Assembly (NCBI RefSeq): GCF_000317615.1
Contig: NC_019780.1
Span: forward strand, 2,067,840-2,131,839
Source of the DNA: Dactylococcopsis salina PCC 8305
Lineage (GTDB): Bacteria; Cyanobacteriota; Cyanobacteriia; Cyanobacteriales; Rubidibacteraceae
Reading direction: 5' to 3'
DNA: 64,000 nt
Shown here: piece after piece, positions 44,101 to 52,485 of the stretch
Numbering within the stretch: the stretch's first letter is position 1
How the letters are laid out: every line of letters starts with the position of its first letter
Program-made: the position numbers and the translations under genes
Notes under the pieces: generated by a model
Told to the model about the DNA's origin: nothing
Seen by the model: only the letters and a program-made list of their open reading frames with translations
Databases searched by the model: none

Positions 44101-44231
44101 AAGTTAAAGGCAATACACAGAACCATAGTCTGTACATAAATGTCTGGAGAGCGTGTAACATGATAACTGACAAGCTAAAAAGTACCTCTTTCTTTTTTAG
44201 CTATCAGTACGAAGGAAGGGAAGCAAAAACC

Positions 44232-44753
44232 ATGTCTATCAGCACCTTACCTCATTCACAGGAATTAACTGACCTTCTCGGAGAGTGGGGAAATCTTCCT
44301 GTTGATTCCATACCCAATCGTGGAGAATCAGATTTTCCCTGCGATACCAATCAAGCTGACTTACATCATCGTAATCGGGAGTTAGTCCAACGTTTATGTC
44401 AACTCTCTAATCTCATTGCTTATATTGCTTCCCAAATCTCCAAAAAACCCTCTAATTTTACAAAAGAAGAACTGAATCAACTTGCCAATCTCGCTTCAGA
44501 TCAATTGGAAATCACCTCATATTCTCTAGTTGAAGTTGACGAAAAACTGTCATGGTTAGACCCCACCGCCAACGAATCCTATAAAAACTTATCTCTTTTT
44601 AAAAGAACCTTAGCCCATTTAGAAACCGTCACAGAAAACCTGATTCGTGTGGTGACTCAAGCAGAAATTAATCATTTTCAGTCTCAACAGCAATCAGCAT
44701 ACAGTAAAATCTCCTTAGATCAAATTCAGGAAGCTAGACAGAAACTAACTTAG
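44232..44753 (+). CDS. Uncharacterised helical protein in the type I RM locus
   Basis: ATG at 44232 (after GAAGGAAGGGAAG) gives 173 residues; a longer frame starts at 44160. The protein is largely helical (NRELVQRLCQLSNLIAYIAS, LNQLANLASDQLEITSYSLV, FKRTLAHLETVTENLIRVVT) with no catalytic motif I recognise. Its place between hsdS and hsdR suggests an accessory of the RM operon. It appears intact. Confidence 0.5.
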   Translation: MSISTLPHSQELTDLLGEWGNLPVDSIPNRGESDFPCDTNQADLHHRNRELVQRLCQLSNLIAYIASQISKKPSNFTKEELNQLANLASDQLEITSYSLVEVDEKLSWLDPTANESYKNLSLFKRTLAHLETVTENLIRVVTQAEINHFQSQQQSAYSKISLDQIQEARQKLT

Positions 44754-44925
44754 AATTAATTCTTACTAATTGATTGATAGCAGTTCTAAATCTTATGTAA
44801 AAAGTTAATGAACCGTTCCCCCCTTTCAAAGGGGGGCTAGGGGGGATTAATTTACAATTCTTACTAATTAACTTATTATTCCATGAGGCTAAAATGGTAG
44901 AGTAAACTCGCTACCTTAGCCAATA
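44754..44925. repeat. MITE copy and CCCCCC/GGGGGG repeat
   Basis: The left end ATAGCAGTTCTAAAT (44778-44792) and the C/G block (44818-44848) match the MITE at 6028-6128, but the right end is replaced by AATTCTTACTAATT. That sequence also flanks the left side at 44759, giving a 14-bp direct repeat around the element. Confidence 0.6.
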
Positions 44926-45456
44926 ATGAATTGTGCAATCCTATTAGATAGCGGACCACTGGGAAAGTTTGTCCATCAAAGGGAAACGTTTCAAGCAGAA
45001 ATTTCTCTGTTAAATAACTTTGCAAAAGCAGAAGGAATTAGCATCTTAGTCCCAGAAATTATTGAAATTGAATTAAAAGAAGAACTATTAAAACGAGATT
45101 TCATTAAAAGCATTTCCAAACTGAATAAATTTAAGCGACAGGATAGAATCATTCCGATCAATGACAGCGATCGCAGTTTATCCATCGTCATAGAAGAAGA
45201 CTTAAAATCGCAGGGTCAGCAAGTCGCCTCAACCATCCCCAGTAATGACGGGATTTTAGTCGCACAAGCCATCAATCTTAAATTATCGGGTCAATACAAG
45301 CAGGTTATAATTCTCACAGAGAATACCAAAGATATTCTTACTTTGTCTAATAAGCAAATCACCATTTGGGATTACTCCGAGGTTATTTATAAACTAACTC
45401 ACGACCTTGAGATTGATTTAGTAAACTTCGTTAATATCCTTCCTCCTAACTCCTAG
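44926..45456 (+). CDS. PIN-like domain protein in the type I RM locus
   Basis: The 176-residue protein starts MNCAILLDSGPLGKFVHQRE, the first acidic motif of a PIN-like nuclease. EIIEIELKEELLKRD, SNDGILVAQAINLKLS and QVIILTENTKDILTL give the other likely acidic positions. PIN proteins are metal-dependent RNases, often toxins. There is no adjacent antitoxin, and it sits between hsdS and the hsdR remnant. It appears intact; function is inferred. Confidence 0.65.
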   Translation: MNCAILLDSGPLGKFVHQRETFQAEISLLNNFAKAEGISILVPEIIEIELKEELLKRDFIKSISKLNKFKRQDRIIPINDSDRSLSIVIEEDLKSQGQQVASTIPSNDGILVAQAINLKLSGQYKQVIILTENTKDILTLSNKQITIWDYSEVIYKLTHDLEIDLVNFVNILPPNS

Positions 45457-45473
45457 CGAAAAACCAGTTTCTC

Positions 45474-46227
45474 ATGTCACAAGTCGGAAGCAAAGAACGG
45501 ATCACCCAAAACCGCATCATCAAACTTTTCCAGAATCATCTCCATTACGATTATTTAGGAAACTGGAAAGACCGCGAAAATAACCGTAACCTCGAACCTG
45601 ATTATCTCCATCCCTTCCTGAAACAACAAGGCTATAGCGACACCTTAATCAAAAAAGCGATCGCGCAATTCAATAAAACCGTCACCAACCAAAATCAAAC
45701 CCTCTACGAACTTAACAAAACCGTCTATAGCAGTCTCCGCTATGGCGTAAAAATCAAACCCGAAATTGGCGCAAATACCGAAACCGTCTGGTTAATTGAT
45801 TGGAATCACCCCTACTGATTATACCAGCGAAGCCTTAGAAAACTTCGATCGCGCTGATATTGAAGGCTTACTCAGCGATCGCCTTGAAACCGCAAAAGAT
45901 CGTCTTGAAGAAATGCTAGAACAAATCAGGATTTTATGTGAACCCGTCGCACCCCCCAAAGACACCCCCGCCTATCTCCGTTACTTTTGTGGTTCGCACG
46001 AACCCAACCAAGACCAGCTAAAAGCCAACGAACAGAAACGTCATGATCTCTACAAATATACCGCCTCTCTAGTTCGTGCTTATGCCAATCTCGCCAACGA
46101 CATGATAAAAGTTGGTTACACCCCCCAAGACGCATCCCAGATCAAAGCCGAAGTCAAACACTACGAACAAGCCCGTCAAGCCGTCAAACAAATCTTTGAA
46201 CTAGCGAAAAAACAAAACGACTATTAA
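45474..46227 (+). pseudogene. hsdR: Type I restriction subunit HsdR with large internal deletion and frameshift
   Basis: Frame 1 (45474-45818) has the HsdR N-terminus: QNRIIKLFQNHLHYDYLGNW, SLRYGVKIKPEIGANTETVW, LIDWNHPY, then a stop. Frame 2 (45796-46227) gives TDYTSEALENFDRADIEGLL, EPVAPPKDTPAYLRYFCGSH and a helical tail, the HsdR C-terminal region. The PD-(D/E)XK nuclease and all helicase/translocase motifs, normally about 600-700 residues, are missing between them. The deletion point is at about 45812. Restriction activity must be lost. Confidence 0.85.
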
Positions 46228-46228
46228 A

Positions 46229-46936
46229 ATGCACCAAATTGAAATTGGCGACCTGACCATCAACGTCACCCGCAAAAAAATCAAAAACCTAAATTTATCC
46301 ATTCATCCCCCTGACGGAGAAATTCGCATTTCCGTACCCTTACATCTTGATGATGAATCCGTGCGCTTATTTGCCATTTCGCGATTAAATTGGATTAAGA
46401 AAAACCAAGCCAAAATGATCGCCCAACCCCGTCAATCGCAACGGAAACTGGTGTCTGGAGAAAGCCACTATTTTCAAGGACAGCGTTATTTATTAAACGT
46501 TATCTATCGCGATCGCGCCCCTGAAGTTAAAATTAGAAATAAAACCTATATTGATTTATACGTCAGAGAAGGAAGCAGCGAAGAAAAACGGCGAGACGTA
46601 TTAAGAAACTGGTATCGCCAACACTTAAAAACCGAACTTCCCAAACTAATTGAGAAATGGGAAAAAATCATGGAAGTGGAAGTCAAAGACTGGGGAATCA
46701 AACGAATGAAAACCAAATGGGGAACCTGTAACATTCAAGCGCAACGTATCTGGTTAAACTTAGAACTCGCCAAAAAACCACCCTCCTGTTTAGAGTACGT
46801 GGTAGTCCATGAAATGACACATTTTTTTGAACGATATCATAACCAAAACTTTCGCAATTTAATGGATCAGTTTCTACCCAACTGGCGAAGCTGTCGCGAG
46901 GAATTAAATCAGACTCCCATTGAAACTAATTGTTGA
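46229..46936 (+). CDS. YgjP-like M48-type metallopeptidase
   Basis: The 235-residue protein is the YgjP/DUF45 zinc metallopeptidase-like family: TRKKIKNLNLSIHPPDGEIR at the N-terminus, WGIKRMKTKWGTCN, and the zinc motif YVVVHEMTHFFERYHNQNF (HExxH plus a downstream His). These genes very often lie directly behind hsdR in type I RM operons. The ATG is 1 bp after the hsdR remnant stop. It is intact although the RM genes are broken. Confidence 0.85.
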   Translation: MHQIEIGDLTINVTRKKIKNLNLSIHPPDGEIRISVPLHLDDESVRLFAISRLNWIKKNQAKMIAQPRQSQRKLVSGESHYFQGQRYLLNVIYRDRAPEVKIRNKTYIDLYVREGSSEEKRRDVLRNWYRQHLKTELPKLIEKWEKIMEVEVKDWGIKRMKTKWGTCNIQAQRIWLNLELAKKPPSCLEYVVVHEMTHFFERYHNQNFRNLMDQFLPNWRSCREELNQTPIETNC

Positions 46937-47106
46937 GGGAAAATTACAAAGACAGGTCAAGTAACTAAGACAGCTTTAGCTTTTATTGTTTATTGTGTAG
47001 AGGAACATTGCCTAAACCTTCGATACATTCACATTTTCAGTACCTTGAAGGGTTAACCGTGCTACACCCTTATTTAAGCTATCACTCATACTCTTGGCTA
47101 ATTCTT

Positions 47107-47364
47107 CTATTCTGCCAAGCAGACTTCTTCCTTATCCTCTGTTTTCACTTTGACCAAAGCCATTTGCGTCCAAAACTCAAAATAGGCTTCTACTGGTAAA
47201 GCATTTACCAAACGACACAACGTTCCCACTTGAATGTCTTTTTTGTCTCGACGATTGATATAGCGTGAAATTCTTGTCTGATTAATCCCAGTACGTCGGG
47301 CAATCTCAATCTCTTTGATTCCATACTTATCTAAAATTTGTCTTAATATATCTTGAGGTTCCAT
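47107..47364 (-). CDS. XRE/Cro-CI family regulator
   Basis: The 85-residue protein is a single HTH_XRE domain: ILRQILDKYGIKEIEIARRT, GINQTRISRYINRRDKKDIQ, VGTLCRLVNALPVEAYFEFW. A perfect palindrome CTTAACGGTTAAG lies 23-35 bp upstream of the start and is a likely operator, suggesting autorepression. It is divergent from the HTH/ParB-like module. The gap 46937-47106 shows nothing else. Confidence 0.8.
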   Translation of the reverse strand: MEPQDILRQILDKYGIKEIEIARRTGINQTRISRYINRRDKKDIQVGTLCRLVNALPVEAYFEFWTQMALVKVKTEDKEEVCLAE

Positions 47365-47386
47365 TGGTATTTGAGCTTTCAGATTA

Positions 47387-47399
47387 CTTAACGGTTAAG
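47387..47399. promoter_or_regulatory. Candidate operator of the XRE regulator
   Basis: CTTAAC-G-GTTAAG is a perfect 6+1+6 inverted repeat upstream of the XRE gene. A related, imperfect CTTGACGGTAAAT lies at 47512-47524 in the same divergent region, which would let the regulator control both sides. Confidence 0.45.
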
Positions 47400-47607
47400 G
47401 TCACAAGGATGAGCAAAAGTCATCCAATTGCGTTAAATTCCCCTACTTTTGCTTGATGGCTTGCAATCTCATTATTACCGCTCGGTAACTTTTTGTCAAC
47501 TTTTGCGGTTACTTGACGGTAAATAAAAGCAATGCTATTGTTGTAAACAAAGTTTAGTATTACCGAAATGTAAAACATCCCTTCAATTCTTTCTGCAAGC
47601 AAATTAT

Positions 47608-47895
47608 GTGGAATTAGAGTGTGTCGCTAGAATTCAAGGCTCTCTCTGGAGTGGACACTTGCGAAATAAAAAATGCTCCAAGAAACCACAATCAAAAAAG
47701 CAACAGAGACACTTAGGAGTTGTTTTAAGTGACTTACTGGAAGCGATGTATCAAAGTTGCTGTGAAAATGCAGAACCCCAAGAAAAGACCAACGGTTACA
47801 GCCTGCCTCTTCTGTTTAAGAAGGTGCAATCTGCAACTGGACTTACACTAAACTCATTTAACTTTAGTGTAATTAAAGCGGTCAAATCAAGCTAA
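47608..47895 (+). CDS. Small basic protein of the HTH/ParB-like module
   Basis: A GTG-initiated frame of 95 residues reads MELECVARIQGSLWSGHLRN, then KKPQSKKQQRHLGVVLSDLL and LFKKVQSATGLTLNSFNFSV. It is basic and helical with no known domain. The start is weak. The composition is protein-like and it precedes the HTH gene on the same strand, so I treat it as a probable gene of unknown function. Confidence 0.4.
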   Translation: MELECVARIQGSLWSGHLRNKKCSKKPQSKKQQRHLGVVLSDLLEAMYQSCCENAEPQEKTNGYSLPLLFKKVQSATGLTLNSFNFSVIKAVKSS

Positions 47896-47984
47896 TCAGA
47901 AGCGGAAAGCTCTTAGCGGTATAAAGAAAGACTCCCTCAACCAAAGGGGAGTTAAGCAATAAAACACGATAATCAAACAATAAC

Positions 47985-48383
47985 ATGGGACACCCAGCAC
48001 TTAACATCCCTGCACGGGAAAAGACTCAACAAAGACCCCCAATTTTTGTTCATTCTTGCATTGACGACCTCGATTTAAGTCTCGAAGCCTTCCGAGTTTA
48101 TTCTCACCTCTCTCGTCGTTGGGGAGATGGTACACACGATTCCGTAGGCAGTTACAGCAAAATCGGTGAGCATTGTTTTCGTTCCAGTTTTCCTTGTGCG
48201 AGTAAAGCCACATTGAAACGAAAGGCGATCGCTGCTATCAAAGAACTCGAAGAATACGGGCTAATCGAAAAGCACAAACATCAGGGGTACGACGGGCGCG
48301 ATATTGCCAATTCCTATACCCTCCGTCATCGAAACGAAATGGACGGGGATTTATCGGGGGATTACTCAGAGATTTTTCTGTAG
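47985..48383 (+). CDS. HTH domain protein, C-terminally truncated
   Basis: The 132-residue protein starts MGHPALNIPAREKTQQRPPI and has a winged-helix domain: LDLSLEAFRVYSHLSRRWGD, SKIGEHCFRSSFP, ATLKRKAIAAIKELEEYGLI. The family is common on cyanobacterial mobile DNA and resembles HTH domains of replication initiators. Homologues I know are longer. Here a stop at 48383 is followed, in another frame up to 48504, by TPDEQTQIYKLLLNNSFTKE and WAKTLIEQKMNYDF, which look like the lost C-terminal part. A frameshift is likely. Confidence 0.6.
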   Translation: MGHPALNIPAREKTQQRPPIFVHSCIDDLDLSLEAFRVYSHLSRRWGDGTHDSVGSYSKIGEHCFRSSFPCASKATLKRKAIAAIKELEEYGLIEKHKHQGYDGRDIANSYTLRHRNEMDGDLSGDYSEIFL

Positions 48384-48493
48384 CGCCATTGTGCATTCCA
48401 CTCCTGATGAACAAACCCAAATTTACAAACTATTGCTCAACAACTCATTCACCAAAGAGTGGGCAAAAACTCTAATCGAGCAGAAGATGAATT

Positions 48494-49537
48494 ATGACTT
48501 CTAACCACCTGTGGCGAGGCGACTATTCCACCAATACTGAAGTAATGGAAGACATCAGCTTATCTTCCCCGTCTCTTACACCCAAACTCTCTGATCTGCG
48601 ATTGGATGGAGGAACTCAGCCTCGTATCGAACTCAACCCAGAGGTGATTGCTGAATATGCTGAACTGCTATCCAATGGCATCAAGTTTCCCTCTATTACT
48701 GCGTATTTTGATGGGGTGAGCTACTGGCTTGCTGATGGCTTCCACCGTTATTGGGCAGCATTAGAAGCTAAAGTTGAGTTAGAGATTAATGTTATCAATG
48801 GCACTCAGCGTGATGCAGTTTTACATTCAGTTGGCGCAAATGCCACTCATGGCTTACGTCGGAGTAATCAAGATAAACGCAAAGCTGTTACTACCCTCTT
48901 ACAGGATGAAGAATGGTCTCAGTGGAGCAACCGCGCAATTGCTCGTCAGTGCCAAGTTAATGACAAAACAGTTGCGAAAATTCGTCGTGAGTTATCCAAT
49001 AATATCTGCGGAAATCCGCAGATGGGAGATAATCACACTCGTAAGGTGAAAAGAGGCGAACAAGTTTATGAACAACGGCAACGCAACCCTTTCAAAATGA
49101 AAGCATCACAAAAGCAAGAATCATCCAATCCTAAGAAATCCGTGATTCCAGAAATTCGTCCTGATGTTCACGAGGCAATCTGTCAATTCCTGAATTTGGA
49201 AGTTGAGGCTCAACCCAATCAGTATTATCAGGAGGACGATCGCGCTTATCTCATTGTTAGCCATGACCCCGATGAAATGGATTTATCCTTGGAACGGCTG
49301 TTTTCTCAACTTGAAGGAGAAAAAATCCTCAATGCGATTGTTGTGACTCCCAATCAAGCGGGACCGCAAAACAAGATTAAGGAAAAAGCCAATGCTGTAT
49401 GTTTGATAAGCAATTCCCAATGTTTCTGTCATCGGCTGGTGTGGTATTTCGGGAAGCAACGACATCGGTTTTATTCCAGATTTGAACCGTTGGGCTTGGC
49501 TTTCCTATTCGGTGATGAGGCGGTGATCCATAATTAA
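48494..49537 (+). CDS. ParB-like protein with uncharacterised C-terminal domain
   Basis: The 347-residue protein has an N-terminal ParB/sulfiredoxin domain: SLTPKLSDLRLDGGTQPRIE, then SYWLADGFHRYWAALEAKVE (the GFHR box) and GANATHGLRRSNQDKRKAVT. An HTH follows (WSNRAIARQCQVNDKTVAKI). From residue ~215 a separate domain starts IPEIRPDVHEAICQFLNLEV and ends HRFYSRFEPLGLAFLFGDEA; I do not recognise it. That domain is duplicated as a broken copy at 52486-53336. It may work in partition or regulation of a mobile element; there is no ParA here. Confidence 0.7.
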   Translation: MTSNHLWRGDYSTNTEVMEDISLSSPSLTPKLSDLRLDGGTQPRIELNPEVIAEYAELLSNGIKFPSITAYFDGVSYWLADGFHRYWAALEAKVELEINVINGTQRDAVLHSVGANATHGLRRSNQDKRKAVTTLLQDEEWSQWSNRAIARQCQVNDKTVAKIRRELSNNICGNPQMGDNHTRKVKRGEQVYEQRQRNPFKMKASQKQESSNPKKSVIPEIRPDVHEAICQFLNLEVEAQPNQYYQEDDRAYLIVSHDPDEMDLSLERLFSQLEGEKILNAIVVTPNQAGPQNKIKEKANAVCLISNSQCFCHRLVWYFGKQRHRFYSRFEPLGLAFLFGDEAVIHN

Positions 49538-49927
49538 AATTTTGTTAAAATACATCATTAAATCAATGATCAAGGCAATTCCTGTAAAGAGGTAAATAAT
49601 GGGAACAATGACTGCACAAATTTTGGAATGATGTGGCTGAGACGGCGGTAAGGATATCAACGGGGGCGCGATGGTTTAGGAGAAGTAGGGGTGCGCGGTC
49701 TCGCTACGAAGCTACTGCTCATCTTGATTAATAAGTTGAGTGACTTCTGCTGGGAAAAGTTCAGTGACTTCTGCAATCTCCTCATTAGTCCTTTGTTTCC
49801 TGCATACTCTTGATGGGTTGCTTCGGAGATTCGCGCTTAGTGACGAATGACGAATGACGAATGATAATCGTCCGCAATGTGATCGCTTTTGGGAAGGAAA
49901 GATTGGGCTTTTCACTTGGAAAGAAAG
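49538..49927. other. Intergenic region
   Basis: An AAATACATCATTAAATCAATGAT inverted stretch lies at about 49549-49571. Near 49845, GTGACGAATGACGAATGACG is a short direct repeat. No gene is visible; a short minus-strand frame here has no recognisable content. Confidence 0.45.
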
Positions 49928-52093
49928 ATGGAACGGCAGGAATATATAGGGATTCAAGAGTTGGCGCTGGAGAATGAGCCAAATTTTGGGCTAGAAACGT
50001 TACTGGAAACCGTGAATCAACGACTGATCGAGTTTTCTAGCAGCGATCGCGCTACAGTTGTTTTAGAAACAGCGTTTGGCGCTGAAGACAGCACAACAGA
50101 CATCGAAACCTTACAAGAAGCTCTGCAAAGTGGAGCTTTTTTTAATGGGATTAATGTAGAAGTGATTCCTAGTGCTGCTTTAGAAGGAGCTTTGGGCGCT
50201 TACGCACTCGCGCATAATCAGATTTATTTGTCTGAGGAGTTGCTGGTGTCTTCTCCTCAAGAAGCCAGTGCAGTGTTGCTGGAAGAAGTCGGACACGCGA
50301 TCGATGATTTTCTGAATGTTAGAGATAGTGCTGGGGATGAGGGCGCAATTTTTTCATCTCTAGTGCATGGAGAAGAGTTGAGCCAAGAGACTTTAACGTT
50401 ACTGCAGAGTGAAGATGATAGGAGAGTGTTTGAGATAGACGGAGAAACATTTATTGTCGAACAGTCAGAAACATTTGAGACTACCCTGGGACCAGCACAC
50501 CGAGGAACTGGGTTTCGACCAACGCTTGAGGATGCTGCCCCGTGGGGTGACTCTTGGGGAGCGTCGGTTTTGCGCGGTGACGACGGACTCTACCATATGT
50601 GGGTTTCAGTCATTGCCAATAATGCCGATATGGAATACTGGCCCGTTAACTCATACGTCATTCACGCCACTTCTATAAATCCTCAAGGGCCATATGAATA
50701 TGTGGCTGATGCCTTTCCCGTATTCGCCCACGCCGTTGACGTCAAGCGCGGCCCCGAAGGCAAATGGGTCGCATTTCTTACTGCCGGAGTGGTCGATGGT
50801 CAGCTTGGTCCGTCGAGCTATGGGCCGGCCGTTGAGTTCAATGAAGATGGACAACCAACGAGAGAGATCAATTTAGGTGCATCAAACGAAGCGACCGTTA
50901 TAGTCACCGCTGACTCACCTTACGGACCCTGGTCTGACCCAATTGTAATCCTTGAGCCACGAAAACTTCTCGACGGCATCGATGCCAACTTCTCGGCGGT
51001 AGTTCATCAAGACGGCTCCTTAGTTGGGCTCTGGCGAACGTATCCCAAAGGCTCCCAGGTCCACTGGGTAAGAGCTACCAACTACCTTGATCCCAAGACT
51101 TATGAATGGCAGGAACAAGAAACACCTTTGTTCAAAACACCTTATGATGGGTACACTCCAGAAGGTCTCGAGGACATGTTCGTATGGTACGACCAAGAGG
51201 AGAAACTTTACCACGCTCTTTTTCATGACATGGTCATCCCTGAGGGCGAGCTATTCCAAGACGCTCTCGGCCACGCTTATTCAGTTGATGGGAAGAGCTG
51301 GGTGTACACTGGTGAGGTGGACACTGGTGAGGCTGCAAGCACGGTTGTCAGGTATACCGACGGGACAACAACTCGATCCTCCCGAGCTCGGCCCCATCTG
51401 TTGATCGTGGATGGTCAGATTACACACCTTATTTCCGCTGAACAGGAACCCGAAGATGGAAGGAATTTCACGTTGATCGAACCCGTATTGCGCGTTGAGT
51501 TAAGGAGAAACAGCGAACAAGAGAATGCACCCAATGATACCCCGACTGGGGAGAATCCACCAACGGTTACCCTTACTATTGATCCCACTCAGGGCAGTGA
51601 AGCTGAACAAACCAAGTTTACCCTTACCGCAACGGCATCGGAAGCTGTGTCAGGGGAACAAACTGTTAGTTTAACTACCAGTGGCGATGTTGATGGCGAT
51701 GACTTTACGGGTAATCTTCCAAGCGCGATCGCGATCGCTGATGGGGAAACTACAGCCACCGTGGAATTAACCGTTAACGATGATGATGCGGTAGAGGGAG
51801 AAGAAACTGCTGCCTTTATCCTCTCTAATCCCAGTGATGGTATTAGTCTTGGTGCTAACACTAATGTTGACTTCAGCATTGCAGATAATGAGACAACAGA
51901 GGAATTGCAAGGGGATTTCAACGATGATGGCATCACTAACTTAGATGATTTAGGTCTTTTTGCCGCGGCTTTTGGTTCAGCAGAAGGAGATGATAACTAT
52001 AGCACCACTGTCGATCTCACTAACGATGGCTTGATTAATAATGATGACTTAGGTCAACTGGCTACCTTCTTTGCCGAAGAGTTTAGTCTGTAA
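49928..52093 (+). CDS. Chimeric secreted-type protein: protease-like N-domain, beta-propeller glycosidase-like domain, Calx-beta, dockerin
   Basis: ATG at 49928 gives 721 residues; the TTG start upstream is less likely. Residues 1-175 resemble the N-domain of large cyanobacterial exoproteins (ALAHNQIYLSEELL, AVLLEEVGHAIDDFLN). Residues ~178-530 form a five-bladed-propeller-like glycosidase domain of GH43/GH130 style (GDDGLYHMWVSVIANNADME, HAVDVKRGPEGKWVAFLTAG, YTPEGLEDMFVWYDQEEKLY, RSSRARPHLLIVDGQITHLI). Residues ~541-650 are a Calx-beta-like repeat. Residues ~657-720 are two dockerin-type Ca-binding loops (DFNDDGITNLDDLGLFAAAF and DLTNDGLINNDDLGQLATFF). No classical signal peptide is seen. 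The propeller segment has base use unlike its flanks. Confidence 0.7.
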   Translation: MERQEYIGIQELALENEPNFGLETLLETVNQRLIEFSSSDRATVVLETAFGAEDSTTDIETLQEALQSGAFFNGINVEVIPSAALEGALGAYALAHNQIYLSEELLVSSPQEASAVLLEEVGHAIDDFLNVRDSAGDEGAIFSSLVHGEELSQETLTLLQSEDDRRVFEIDGETFIVEQSETFETTLGPAHRGTGFRPTLEDAAPWGDSWGASVLRGDDGLYHMWVSVIANNADMEYWPVNSYVIHATSINPQGPYEYVADAFPVFAHAVDVKRGPEGKWVAFLTAGVVDGQLGPSSYGPAVEFNEDGQPTREINLGASNEATVIVTADSPYGPWSDPIVILEPRKLLDGIDANFSAVVHQDGSLVGLWRTYPKGSQVHWVRATNYLDPKTYEWQEQETPLFKTPYDGYTPEGLEDMFVWYDQEEKLYHALFHDMVIPEGELFQDALGHAYSVDGKSWVYTGEVDTGEAASTVVRYTDGTTTRSSRARPHLLIVDGQITHLISAEQEPEDGRNFTLIEPVLRVELRRNSEQENAPNDTPTGENPPTVTLTIDPTQGSEAEQTKFTLTATASEAVSGEQTVSLTTSGDVDGDDFTGNLPSAIAIADGETTATVELTVNDDDAVEGEETAAFILSNPSDGISLGANTNVDFSIADNETTEELQGDFNDDGITNLDDLGLFAAAFGSAEGDDNYSTTVDLTNDGLINNDDLGQLATFFAEEFSL

Positions 52094-52431
52094 TTCTGCT
52101 AGCTCTTAACATAATCATAGCCCAAATCCCATTCCTATGATCAAGCGGCGATCGCGCTTGGTAAACCTCCTTATCTTGTTCGCGATCGCGCTCTTTTTAA
52201 CCTTGTTGCCTTTTTGATGCGCGATCGCGCGACCTGCACCACAAATTTAAATTCTCTATTCCCACACATGGCATCACTATAGCGCTACGCGCGGTTGCAA
52301 AAGGCAAGAGGCTTGCATGCAAGAGTAAGGTATAGGTGAGTTTCAACATTTTGGAATGTCCTAACCTAATTTTGTAGCGCTATATTATATTTAGGGCAGA
52401 TGAAATTAAATTTTGTCGAACGGTTCGACTT
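52094..52431. other. Intergenic region rich in HIP1 sites
   Basis: Four GCGATCGC-type sites lie within 52147-52228. The rest holds no ORF with recognisable content; it may be worn-down coding DNA. Confidence 0.45.
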
Positions 52432-52485
52432 TTGATAGAGAAAATTTCAGGTTTACCCAGTCGATTTTCTTCCCATTACTGTATT

